Of a stretch of 64,000 nucleotides of DNA, positions 43,755-55,157 are shown one piece after another (positions within the stretch are counted from its first letter, which is position 1; every line of letters begins with the position of its first letter). The notes under the pieces were generated by a model, which saw only the letters and a program-made list of their open reading frames with translations, did no database searches and was not told where the DNA came from. A program made the position numbers and the translations under genes. The stretch is from Amoebophrya sp. A120 (Eukaryota > Sar > Dinophyceae > Syndiniales > Amoebophryaceae), in assembly GCA_905178155.1 (NCBI GenBank), contig CAJINV010000008.1, forward strand, positions 2,046,001 through 2,110,000. The letters are read 5' to 3'.

Positions 43755-44682
43755 GTGGAGCAAGCATGATCCGTAGTTTCGATTGATACTTCTTTTTGTC
43801 TTGCTTGCTGGAGAAGGTCGCAAATTCTACTTGTGAAGAAGACCCACGTGTTTGATACTATACCTATACTGACTACTTTGTCAACAGTTTTTCACCGGAA
43901 AAATCCTTTGGATGATGAGCTATTAGAAGCAGAAACTGGCCGCGTTACTTATGCTGAGACCAGATTCTTGAAAAGCATAAGCGAATTTGTCCTTACATGG
44001 GAGAAGGAGCTGCTACGGTGCGGTGAAATAACGCACCGCATGAAAATTCATTTACGTGGAGCATCCATCTACACTTCTTCCTTACGACTTTTTATAGTTC
44101 TTTGAAACTACTTGTTGAATCCATCCTGATGTGCGATCAAAGAAGAACAGAAATAGACAAGAGTACACGGTGCTAAACGTATTGCCCCGGGCACTGAAAA
44201 ATTACGTCTGATAAAAGCACACAGGCCGGTGATATCAGTTTTTTGGCAAAGGGTGCGAAGCGTTTGCAGCGAAGAAAGACACCGAAAAGAAATAAAATGA
44301 ATACGAGAAAAGCCAGGGCGGGTCGCCTGTTTCGCTTGAAGAAGGATGCGTGAGGTGCACAGTGTTTTCCTAGAAAAGCAGCTCCCTTCGCTGCACCGCA
44401 GATGGTTCCTCGCAGAGTGCGTTTCTTACGATGTACTTACTGACTTTTAATTCACAGCATCAAATTCAAAACAAGTACAAGAGCTTCCATTCACGAAGTC
44501 TAAATGTCCAGAAATTGTATGGCTTCATCCAGGAGCGAGCGGGTCGACGAGTTTGAATCTTGCCGATGTTTACATGTCGTGTGAGGATTATAAACACATC
44601 ATGCGGCACGACACGGCTGTCTATGTGTTGTCTCCACCAAGATTTCAGTACTCTGCGCAAGGCAGAAATTACTTGCACAACC
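43755..44682. other. Intergenic region
   Basis: About 930 bp of spacer. A 90-residue + open frame at 43833-44105 has no recognisable features. Nothing else seen. Confidence 0.4.
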
Positions 44683-45755
44683 ATGATGCTCTCGTCTCGT
44701 CGCTTGTGCTTCGCTTTTCGTAGGGGCGGCCCATCCGCCGTCAACTACAGTGGCCGTTTCCGACCGCCGACCGCTGGGTCACGATTACCAATAACATGCT
44801 CTTTTCCTTTCGGACACCCTGCGGGAGTTGCACCTAGACTCGCTGGAGTGGCCGCGGTTCGTCAAAAAGCGGTTGCGCTCTGGTCGGTGAGCAGGACAAG
44901 AGATTTATCGACATGTGCCCGGGGGCGGCAAGCGCAAGAAGAATCCAGCCACGACTCCAGGAAGCGCGCACTCAAAAATCTCGTTGGGCGAGAAACTCCT
45001 GCTGCTACTTCTATCCGAGATTTTATTGCAGCGAGATCAAGATCGTTTTCGTCTGCGGCATCCGACGGCCGCCCGGAAGAAAGATGTGGGAAAAGCGACA
45101 TTTCTGTGACGCAGAAAGCCGGTAACGCGCAAAGTCGCAGTGGAGATGGACTACATCAGGGACTGCAGGAGCAGGGTATAAAAAGTGGCGGCGAGACGAG
45201 GGAAAGCGAAAAGTCCAGCGAAGACGAGAAACCAAGGACGCTCCGTGGCATGTTCAAAGAATACGGGATGCCGTTTGTCATTGTGTACTTCTTATTTCTT
45301 GAAAGTGTTTTTTAAGTGATTCTCGGACGAAACGTCGGGATGCTTGCGTTGACGACTCGCTGTGTTAAATCTGATTGACTTCGGCATGAAACTGGAAGCT
45401 GCTAGCTGCAAGACACAGAGCACAATCAAACCCAAACAGCTCTCAATTATTAGACCCACAAATATTATAAAGGTACAACGGTCTGTATCTCGGTTCCCTG
45501 GCCTCGATTTACGCCGCCTTGTCCGCAAACGTGATAGAGTGGGAACAGATTCTGCAGCTGTGGGAAAGCGTGGTGCCACAATTTGTGAAGGCGAACTTGA
45601 TTAATCTCCAAGAAGTGGACCCGAATAAGGGCAAGCTCGGCGTCGCAGTGTGCTTGAACCCAATCCTGGAACCCTTCCGCATTGTGTTAGCCATCGCGGT
45701 CGCGAAACCGCTGTCGCGAGCCTGGAAAAGCTGGAGGGCGAAGGGACCCAGATGA
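44683..45755 (+). CDS. FAM210/DUF1279 mitochondrial protein
   Basis: About 301 residues from two exons, 44683-45305 and 45473-45755. The start at ATG 44683 gives an Arg/Ser-rich, acid-free N-terminus (MMLSSRRLCFAFRRGG) typical of a mitochondrial presequence. After a long charged linker comes the DUF1279 core: LRGMFKEYGMPFVIVYFL, then LYLGSLASIYAAL, and GKLGVAVCLNPILEPFRIV, matching the family pattern of a YG helix, a hydrophobic span and a final K-x-x-x-P-x-R helix. Family members are mitochondrial inner-membrane proteins affecting translation or proteostasis; the precise role here is unknown. The intron is non-canonical (TG-AG, or shifted within the repeat AAAG), the only placement found that keeps frame. 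Confidence 0.8.
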
Positions 45756-46906
45756 TAAAAAACATTCAAAGGAATAAAGTATACGAGAAGTAGCAGGTCG
45801 CCGCTCCGAGCTTCATTGATTCATTTCTCGTGCGGCGATGAAGGTTTCGGGGGATAATGGATTCTTGAGCGATTCCAGCACATCGCGAGCATTTAAGTGC
45901 TCAGTCCGGCGTGCGTGGATCGATTGTATGATCAACGTGTCTGCTGAATGGACCACGTAACAATACCGCGCAGCTTCGGTTTGTATTGACTCTTGGGTAG
46001 TAGATGACGAGTCGCGAGCAGCGATGAAACACTCCGTTCTGTACGATGTAGGACTGAAAAATGAACTCTAGTCTGTTATACTTTCACCTCCGATCGACAC
46101 GATAATTCCTGCGCAAGTACTAGGACAGGCAAGAGCGATAGGCGCCGTTCGATGCAGTGTCTGTCATGGACAAACGTCGTGTGACCCTGAATGAAGCGAC
46201 TGGGATCGAGTGCTTTACGATTGGAAAAAAATGCTTTGTTTGAAATAGCATTTTTAGGATTTTCGCTCTCTTTGGAGTGTCCTCCCGCTGGCCCCCCTGG
46301 TTTTTTCAGGCTTGGCGCGGAAGCAAGATCTCCATTTCTTTCTTTCATTGATCATATCGGTTGCGTAGCAAGTCAATGCAATAGACTGCTACGAGGAAAA
46401 GGAAGCCGAAGGATCGATGAACCCAAAGCGACAGGATAAGCATACCAAGCCACGCAGGTCGCTCCGGCTACGGTGACCTACTCAGACTTCAACTTTGATT
46501 TTGCATTGCAATATACGCGATCGCTCGTTTCCTGTATAAGATGAATTTTTCTGCAGTCATTGATTTCAAATGGAAATGCAACACAGTTTCTGATCTCGCG
46601 TTCTTCAACACCGAAATTCCACATGCAGATGATTCATGATTGGCAAGAACACTTCGAATCTTTTCAAGCGCTCAATTTATTTCCTTGTTCTGCCTGTGCT
46701 TCGTCTACAAAAATGATCCGCGAGCAAGTTGTTTTCACATTGAAACAGCCACTACAGTGATTTTTTTATTTCGCTAAAAAGTCATCAGTATCACTCGCCT
46801 AGATTCCAACGCGTCGCCACATTAACAAACACAACGCATAGATTCATATTCTATTGCCACTCCAGTAGATTAGAAACAAGACACCGATTTTTAGAATAGC
46901 ACGAAA
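45756..46906. other. Intergenic region
   Basis: About 1.15 kb. Only short open frames without features; no introner termini or RNA genes seen. Confidence 0.4.
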
Positions 46907-47374
46907 ATGGGCGGAAACAACAAGAAGCACACGATGACGGGAACGAAGAGCAAGAACCCGACAAGCGAGCAGATTTCGCTTTTGTCTTCCGATGATGAGG
47001 ATATTGTCTACACCACCGTTCTTTCTGCTCCACAGCACGGGCGACGCAGCAAGTACAAGAATCTGTACCAGCTGAGCCCGCACAGTGACATCGAGAAGAA
47101 CCTGGCCGCTACGGAGCAGCACCGGCCCTCGCAATACGGGAGCCCGCATTTGGATGAGTACGAAGTGGAGGACGAGACCAGGAGCCCCTATTCCTGTGGG
47201 TGCAGCTGGTGGCTCGTCGTGCTGCTGGTCGTGCTCGTGCTGGCTGTTCTGGCCTCCGCTACGGTGCTGATTTATTACGAGGTCGTCCGCGACCGACAGG
47301 ACGAGGACCAGAGCCAGTTGCCCCCTCCTGTCCACCACCCAGTGGACGACTGGCAGTACTACCGCACGGACTGA
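46907..47374 (+). CDS. Small single-span membrane protein with possible N-myristoylation
   Basis: 155 residues, intronless, start in the context AAAATGGGC. Begins MGGNNKKH: Gly at position 2 could be myristoylated, though position 6 is Lys rather than the preferred Ser/Thr, so this is weak. A hydrophilic N-terminal region of about 95 residues is acidic and Ser-rich (LLSSDDEDIVYTTV). One strong membrane span follows (WWLVVLLVVLVLAVLASATVLIYY), then a short acidic/Pro-rich tail (PPPVHHPVDDWQYYRTD). Two cysteines (SCGC) sit just before the span and could be palmitoylated. Family not recognised. Confidence 0.7.
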   Translation: MGGNNKKHTMTGTKSKNPTSEQISLLSSDDEDIVYTTVLSAPQHGRRSKYKNLYQLSPHSDIEKNLAATEQHRPSQYGSPHLDEYEVEDETRSPYSCGCSWWLVVLLVVLVLAVLASATVLIYYEVVRDRQDEDQSQLPPPVHHPVDDWQYYRTD

Positions 47375-48815
47375 GAAAAAGGCCAGGATTGGACTCTCTT
47401 TCGAGAGAAAAGATGGTGGAATCACCGCAACAACTTCAGCCGAAGCATATAAGCGAGCTATCCATGAGATGCGACATCTATCTATCATTTGGAGGTCTTG
47501 ATGGTCCTCTTGTGATCGACGAAGATAAAGAGAGAGAGAGTCTAATCTCTATTGTTTCACGAACGACGACCGGAAGCGAAGAACGACATCGACCTCTGTG
47601 TATTAGCTGCGTCGACGACCCCCGGAAGAGGAGCAGGAGAAAATGACTGGGACCAGACTTGAAGAATTATCTTGAATTAGAAGATGAACAGAGAACTGCA
47701 ATTTGTGCTTCACTTGTATGATTTCACCCCCCGTTTCTTTTGTGTGCTAGATGCGCACAAGAATGATGGTGGGACCTACGGCGTATGATGACAATGGCAG
47801 TATGGAAAGTAGTGGATAAATACTTAAAAGTTTCGTGTACGACTTACCTGCTCTGCAATCAGATATTATGACGCAGCGTATGACAGTTTCTGTACGCTGT
47901 ATCAACTGGTTGTCCTCTGTATGATTGATGTTTCAACACGAACTCCAAAAGCTCTACCTTTTCTATCCTTAAAAATACCACTCTTTCATTTAACGACCAC
48001 GTCAAGCGCGAAAAACGAAGCCAAACTACAGCAACAGACTTCTACGACTAATGTAAGTCACAGGGTTACTTATCAGGACTCCGCATAAAACCCGCTCGAA
48101 TACTTACCGTACGATGACGTAGGAAGCTTATGTTGTACTTGCGAAGTCGCTCATGGCCAAATCATGGGCCGTAAATGTGGCTCTGGCTATGCGCGATGAA
48201 CAAGTGAGCAGAAGTATTCTTCGAACAAATCAATGAAAAGGCAGAAAAAGAAGATTCAAAGATTGATGGGGGATAGAGCAGAACGCATGAGGAGAACTTT
48301 GAAAGCAATGTAACTTCTAGAAAGATAGAATCGATGAAAATCACCACTCACGCGCACTAACGGTTGTACTGCCGGGGGCTACCACGAAAGTTGCCGAGCT
48401 TTCCCAAGAACCCGACGGTGTGGGCTATCTACGAGAAGTCTTGTTTCATCGCGTTCTTCGCTTGCTTTTTCTGTTTGCACGTCGCTTCGTTTGAGGAAAG
48501 AAAATGAGTGGTAAAATAAGGCTCTGTTAGTGATACAGCGACAAGGTCGTGTTACACAAGCAGGTACAGGTTTTTTTAGTGCCATATCTTCATCTAACGA
48601 GACTGTCTCACCGCAATTCGCCCCCCTAGGTTATTCTCGGAGCGCGTTGCTTTCATTGTGACGAGAGTGCAGCAGATTATACCGTACCAGTGATGATGAA
48701 TCTGGTTCGAAGTTGGAAAATACACATGAAGGTGGTGGAAGTGTGCCGCTATTTTTGAGAATTGAGACCAGACACGTGGCTGGTGCGTTGTACTCAAAAG
48801 TCAAGAAATATAATA
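47375..48815. other. Intergenic region
   Basis: About 1.4 kb, A/T-rich, with scattered short open frames on both strands and no supported gene, RNA or repeat. Confidence 0.4.
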
Positions 48816-49697
48816 ATGTCCGACCCTGCCGGCTTTCCCTCGGTCGCCTCGGGGGACGCTAATGCGGAAGAAGCTCGCACCTTGCGAGAGCTGGTGAGCA
48901 AGCTCACGGCCGCGAATGAGTCGATGACACAGGATCGCGACCGCGAGGCGAAGAAGGCAAAACTGCTCGAACGCGAACTGCTGGCCCTCAGGGCTTCCAC
49001 GGAACAGCTGCGGCAGTACCAGGGCATGCAGATCCAGCAGGACGAGCAGCTGGCGCAGCTCCTCCGCGAAAAGACCGAGGAGTGCGAGCAGTTGCGCCGT
49101 GAGCTATCCTATGTAAAAACGTACCCATCCCATAGTCAAGATGGGGAATCGGCTAGACAAATCCACAAGCTTTGGCTGTTTCGGATGACAAATTCGGACG
49201 CGTAGTGTAGTGCTGTTTGAGCTAGTTCAGCAGCATTACAGATCTAGTCTCTCATGCTGATTGGAGCATGACAAATTTCAAAACACCATTAGAAAATGCT
49301 CCTCATGGGGCTCCGCATGAGAAACATTTTAAGCATGCAGATTTGCATGACAACTATGGTGTGGGGACGTTTTTACACAGGATATGAGCTGCAAGAAAGT
49401 CGGGGCACGAGCGCGCAGCTGGACTTGCAGTTACGTGAGGCGCTGGCCCGCCTCCAGATTGCGCAGCAAGAGCAGGCCGCCATCATGTCGCAAGGTAGAA
49501 CTGGGTTCTTGCCCGCGAACGCTTATCAGGATCCGAGCCGACACGACCCGTTCGCCGGTGGGCAGCTGCCCAACACTGCGTCTACCTACGGCCCGTCTGC
49601 GACGAAATTCGCCGACGCAACTGAGGACGAAAAGGAAGAGCAGGGCTACTTTGGCGACCTGGTGTTCTGGGCACTCGGCGATCCTGCGCGGCGCTGA
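48816..49697 (+). CDS. Coiled-coil protein
   Basis: 198 residues from two exons, 48816-49104 and 49390-49697, joined across introner B6 in exact frame. Start AATAATGTCC. From residue ~20 a long heptad-like, Glu/Leu/Gln/Arg-rich coiled coil runs across the junction (LRELVSKLTAANESM, LLERELLALRAS, LREKTEECEQLRREL, then LDLQLREALARLQIAQQEQ). The C-terminal third is flexible, ending in an acidic stretch and a short hydrophobic motif (GYFGDLVFWALGDPARR). No transmembrane segment. The coiled coil suggests a scaffold or tether; the family is not recognised. Confidence 0.75.
49105..49384 (+). mobile_element. Introner-like element B6
   Basis: Left TATCCTATGTAAAAACGTAC then CCATCCCATAG; right CTATGGTGTGGGGACG then TTTTTACACAGGATA. 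Perfect duplication TGAGC at 49100-49104 and 49385-49389. Interrupts the coiled coil. Confidence 0.94.
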
Positions 49698-50579
49698 GTC
49701 AGCTCGCTGCTTATCCGGGAGTATTGTCGTCCGATGGATGTTGCTGAACGAGGGGAACGGAGTCCGAGTCGCTTCATGGGTCAGCAGCACGTAGAAGTGT
49801 TTATCTCTCCCCAGCTCGTGCTCGTTGTATCCGCAGTTTCATTTTCGTTTCCACCCTCTAGTTTCGTGCTACTGTTTGTGTCGTGCAGCTGCGTGCGGAT
49901 AGGATGATCATGATGTGTCATTCGTAGAAAATGCAGAAGCAAAAGCGAGAAAAAATGTCACGAGCACATATCCAAAGGTTGCAAGCCATGTATCCAGTTG
50001 TCAATATGAAGCTCGGAGATTAGAAACCTTTTTCAATGCTTCGCTGTGGTTGCAAACTCGTGATGAGTAGCATGAAAGAATACGGACAACCTGAGAAATT
50101 TTTGCCGACGCTTTCGATGTACTTCTACTCCCGTGGGTGTTTCCGCACGGTGTTCTGTATCTTTGACTTGAAAGCACAAGGCTTTGCGTGTTTGAAGCAG
50201 CAACATTGCGTGGTGGTATTGATCACGAGCGTTATTTTCAGGGCGTGACCGGGAGCAGGATCTCCGCGGTGTACAACAAACCACTGCATTTCTTTCGTAC
50301 AGAAGTGAGTGCATGTCATTTAAGTAGTGTCACTGCGTGATTTGGGGTGCGTGGATCCGGAGTAGGAATTTTGAATACCACCTAGGGCGCCCGACGTCAG
50401 CATCTTACAAAAGAAACCATGACAATACTTGCAGTTGTTCCCTACTCTTTCGGCTGGGACAGATGAATTGTCACAGTAAGCAACTGAACTGAAGATGGAC
50501 CACGCGGCACGCCAACCTGGAAATGAATCTATGAGGTGAGCAGTCTTTGCGTAGCAATCCTGCCACCGCAGTTGTCAAG
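49698..50579. other. Intergenic region
   Basis: About 880 bp of spacer with no supported coding sequence, RNA gene or repeat. Confidence 0.4.
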
Positions 50580-53500
50580 ATGTCGAGCTTCTTGATTGAG
50601 ACGCTCCGGGTGACGAAGACCCTGACCCAGTCCCTCGGCGCGACTACGGATAGCATCTATGATGTCTTGGATCCTGAGAAGGAGCAATTTGGCACTGTTG
50701 TTGTGTTTCGCCACACGTACTCACGGTTCTACATACTTCTTTGCATTTGGTGAGGAAGAAGAACAAAAAGAGATGAACATTTTGACTCTTGAACTTTCGC
50801 CTACCCTGGATTGATTTATTTTGATCCTATGACAACATGATCTTTTTCCCCTTGATACCCGGGCCGCTGCGGCAGTTTCTGAACCGACTGAATTCCATGT
50901 CGGACGCTATGGTCCGGAAGACGATTCAGCAGTCGTACGCGTTTTTGCCGCACACCGCGAAGAATTCAGAGACCGCGAAAAACTTCGAGATGTTTGTGTT
51001 GTCCGCCCGCAGTGCCGTGAATGCGCTGACGGATAGTGCGAGCGAGCAAACTTTGAAAGCGACGATGCAGCAAGTGGCTGACCACGCAAACGAAAGCATG
51101 CAGATCATTGACCGCGAAAAGTTCAAGGTACTGGGTCCGGACGACCACATATCCTGTGTAAAAACGTCTCCACCCCATAGGAAATCTGCTAGACAAGTCA
51201 ACAAGCTTCAGTTGCTGCGCATGACAAGTTTGGCCGTGTAGGGTAATAATCCTGTTGAGCTTGTTCAGCAACATCACAGATGTAGCATATAATGCCGATT
51301 GGAGCATGACAAGTTCCAAAATGCGACTAGATAATGCTTCTCATGGGGCTCTTAGCAGGTAGATTTGCATTACATTTACAACTACGGGATGGGGACGTGT
51401 TTACATAGAATACCACAACTGGGCGACCATCAAGGTCCTCGACGATATTTGGAAGCGAAATTTGGAGTTGGGTCGAATCGAAGACCTGCAGGACGTCGAG
51501 GGAGCAGACGTCCACGGTCTCGCACTGGGAGCAGGTGTATAAACGAGTAGTTTTTGATTTATCCATAATCAACAGCCGAATAGAGCAGGAATATTGTCTA
51601 GCAAGTATATCTATGTTGATTTCACAGCAGCAATGATAATGAAACGACATCGAGTGTCACCTTCACCCATGCATGTTACCTACTTTCGCGCCGCGGTAGT
51701 CCTCTGCAGAAGGTACTACGGCTGCTGAGATGAGTTCCTATGGGTAGAAGTTCATTGAAATTCGAAAAAAGACGCGACAACTTACTTTCCTGCAACACTC
51801 GTCCTACAGGGGCTTCCCGCCCCCGTTTTTCGCGCAAGGACGCCCGGGAATTTGTGCGGGTCATGAAGGAGGCGCGCAAGCAGCGTGGCGGCGATTTTCT
51901 GTTGCAGAAGTATGTGGAAAATTTGCTCGAGGACGCGGCGTTTCAGCGGGTGTCGCACCTGCCCGTCGCTTTGGAAAGGAAGCTTTACTACGATATCACG
52001 CGGTCCGTGCTGCAGATCTTGGAACTGGCGCTCACGAAACTGCACAACTTCGACATCGTGGGACACAGTGTGCAAGTCGAGTTTTCTCTCGCCTCGCAAG
52101 CGGAGGCGGCCAAGACCGGCCAGCATGTGGTAAGAAATAGTCTAATAGATTCTTTGGCAAGCAAAGTACGAGCGCCGTACCAAAGATATGGGATCATACA
52201 CCAGTAGGGGAGAACCATTTACAAGCATTTTTCGGGCGTTTTGCATCAGGCGGACAAGATGGAACAAATGAGGAACGATCAAAACGGAGTCTTCCTAAAA
52301 ACAGACGAAGCCCCTGCGTCACTGGACGCGAATCAATGAAAGTCGCGTGGAGATGGTGATTCAGCAGATCATGCAAGACCACCGCGATATGCGCAAGTAC
52401 GAGAAGCTGGTACCCATCATCGAGACGCAGTTCATCACCACCGTGGCACAAGTCAGTATGCGCCTGGTGACCGACCTCTTCTGCGACGAGCGGATCAAGA
52501 TCCGCGTGCTCGGCCACAACCTGCGATGGAATTTCGATCCCATGAGCACAGACGCCATAGAACGAATGTTCCAGGTAAGCTTTTCTTCATCTTGATCTTA
52601 TATGCCGGTGGCTTTGATCATATTGATGTTGATGTACTTCTGTCGTATACTAGCCTTCATCTCGTCGTTGAAAAGAAGATTCATTTGTTACTGTGTTTTT
52701 TCGTCGCAAGTGAGCCGCGTGAACATCAATGATGTCCACAGAACCGCACCAGCGAGCGTGCCCGGGTGAACACGGAGGCCATTGCTTTGTTTGTTGATGA
52801 ATTGCTGAATGACGAGGAGTTGAACATCCTTTGGCTTCCGGACGTGATAGAGTCGGAGATCTACAAGCACGCGCTGACCACGGTGATTGCCATGCTCGAG
52901 GACGTGCTCGCGAGTCTGGAGATTACGGTGCTCGGACTACAGTTCCGGTTTTCGCTGATCTCCGCCATACTGAAGAACGACCCCTTCCGCGCCGTGAACA
53001 ACAACCTGGCGAATACCGCCAAGATCGGCCCCGCCGAGGGGACCGCGGACGGGGGCGGTAATTACAGTAGTATGCCCGGCAATACTAGTAGTGCCTTCGG
53101 TAGTACTACATCAGGTGCAGCAAGAACGTCTGCGACAGGAGTGGATTCAACAAGCGTACCTATTGCTGCTGCTGGAACTGGTACAGCTACACCGGGTCAA
53201 CATCTTGATCATCTGGCAGCTGCTCCGGCCAGTCCCGCCTCCAACCCGCAGTTGACACTTTACACGACCCACGCGGAGCTGCAGGACCGGCTGAAAGCCA
53301 TCTACAAGGAGACCGCCCTCCTGGAGAACGCCTTGGCGGAAAAGACCGGCACCTTTCAAAAATCTAAGGGCCGACAAGACACGACCAGGGCGGCTTTCTT
53401 TTCAGAAGGGCCTTTGGGGGACGAGGAGTTCGGACTGCGCAAAAAGCAGTCCGCCGTGTACGACCCGGCCACCGGGGAGATTCTCGCACCCGCCGTGGAT

Positions 53501-54517
53501 CCAGAAGAGCAACCGTCCTCCGAAGTACAAAATGTTTCTTCCTCCTTGGCCGACCGCAGCAAACTCGAGTTCCAGAAGCTGGCTGCGCAGGAGTCGAAGC
53601 TCGCGCGGTTCCTGCAGGTGCGGACAACGTTGAAGGACATCGACATCGGGATCGTGTACGACATGATGAAGGATGTGGAGACGTACCCCACCTGGATGCC
53701 GATGTGCACGAAGGGCACGAAACTGTCCGACCAGCAGGTTTTGGTGGGGTTCGGTATCGACACGAAGACGCTGCTGGGCACCCTCGGCGACGACGTCAAG
53801 TACGACCTGGTGCTGTCCCCGCCGGCAAGAAGTAGTAGCACTTCTTCCGGCTTGAGAACAAGTAGTTCTACTTCATCCGAAGAAGTAGATGTGGGCGGTG
53901 CGCCGGATCAGGTTGTATCTGCGTCGTCTTCCAAGAAGACGAATCACGACCTCGAAGCGCGCGTGGTGTCCGACACGGGAAAGAATGGGTTTGCGTACGG
54001 GGACCGGTTGGTGTATGACTGGGTGTTTTTCTCCTCGGGGGAAACCCGGGAGACCGAAGTCGCCCTCAACTTGTTTCTCCAGGTGAACTCGGTGCTGTAC
54101 CTCCCGATCTGGGACGCCTTGCAAAAAGTGCTCACCGACCAGATGCTGCAAGCCTTCGAGAAAGAAGCAGAAAGGAGGAGTGCTGCTGCAAAAAGAAGTG
54201 CTGCATCGTCTACAGAAGGTACTGCTAGTAAGGGGGCGTCCAAGGACTTTGTATCATCTGAAGTTGAAGAAACCGAACGTGCTGTATCAAGCGCGGGGAT
54301 GAAAGAGGATGCGGCAAGTGTTGTTGCAGAGACAAGAGGCAGTACAGAAGGAGAAGCACAGGTGGAGTCTTCCACACAGAAGAAAGACACGTCGGCCACT
54401 GATGGGTCAGACCACTTGCCGACGGACGGCCTGAAGGAACCTAGTAGCGGCACGAAGAAGAAGGCACCGGCAAAGAATGCTAAGGCCGCTCAGGGAAACA
54501 AAAAGACGATCAAATGA
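50580..54517 (+). CDS. Helical-repeat protein with C-terminal COQ10/START-like lipid-binding domain
   Basis: About 957 residues in six exons: 50580-50696, 50876-51149, 51418-51534, 51810-52129, 52305-52574, 52742-54517. All joins keep frame; four introns are GT-AG and one is introner B7. The N-terminal half has three similar segments, each an amphipathic helix ending in a short strand: SVLQILELALTKLHNFDIVG, VSMRLVTDLFCDERIKIRVL and TVIAMLEDVLASLEITVLGL, each followed by an F-rich strand (VQVEFS, LRWNF, FRFSLI). A Ser/Thr/Gly linker follows. The C-terminal domain fits COQ10/polyketide-cyclase-like START proteins: VYDMMKDVETYPTWMPMC, YDLVLSPP, YDWVFF, VALNLFL and the final helix LTDQMLQAFEKEAERR. 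COQ10 proteins bind ubiquinone in mitochondria, but no clear presequence is seen, so the ligand and location are open. Confidence 0.8.
51150..51412 (+). mobile_element. Introner-like element B7
   Basis: Left TATCCTGTGTAAAAACGTCT then CCACCCCATAG; right CTACGGGATGGGGACGTG then TTTACATAGAATA. Perfect duplication CCACA at 51145-51149 and 51413-51417. Excision joins G-P-D-D-H to N-W-A-T-I. Confidence 0.92.
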
Positions 54518-55157
54518 AGGACGGACACTTTTTCTAGAGTAGAGCTTGATTCTGATTGATCATTCAGCACAGACATCTAGAGTTCTTTTGCTAGCTTATC
54601 AGACCTCACTCAGCCGACCGCTACTTCCCATACTGCGGTTGTATTGCTCTTCGTTCCTGATGTTCATGACGCTAGTGTGCTGCGTGGCTTCGCGGAATGC
54701 AGCCAGCTCCGTGCTGATGGTGATCACAAAGGTGTCACCCCGGAGGGCGGAACCGACCTGGTTAAAAAGTGTGTGTCAAAGTATCGCACTGGTAAGCGAA
54801 GGGAAAAACGTTGAGTGTTGCACCCTCGCGCTACCGTTTCATGTGAATCGGCCGCGTGAACAGGTGGACGCGAAGCGAGATCCGCGAAAAGCAAAATTGG
54901 TAGAAGAAAAGGCCCTGCGTGCTAGGAATATGATAATGATGATGAGAGTGTAGGGAGAGTCTCCAAAAGGTTTTTTCTCATTGATGACGGGGTTTGATAT
55001 GTTTTCCCCAAGAGAAAGCAGAGTTTGAAGAAGCCGCTTTCTTGTTGCGGTGCTCCAATTTTTCTGCAGATGTTTTCTGGTCGTGGTCGACATGCTGTGT
55101 GGAACTCCGCTTACTTTTTTTGCGGATGCGGAGCTTCGTTGTCGACTACGTCCTCAG
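54518..55157. other. Region upstream of the ion channel; 5' exon unresolved
   Basis: About 640 bp. A + frame with ATG 54660 reads MFMTLVCCVASRNAASS, which could be the missing signal peptide of the ion channel, but I could not fix a join to 55158. The motif AAAGTATCGCACTGG at 54778-54792 resembles the end of introner D1 without a matching partner. Confidence 0.35.

Noticed and set aside
54778-54792. Motif like the end of introner D1 (AAAGTATCGCACTGG)
   Set aside because: No inverted partner or TATC start; kept only as a note on the upstream channel region.
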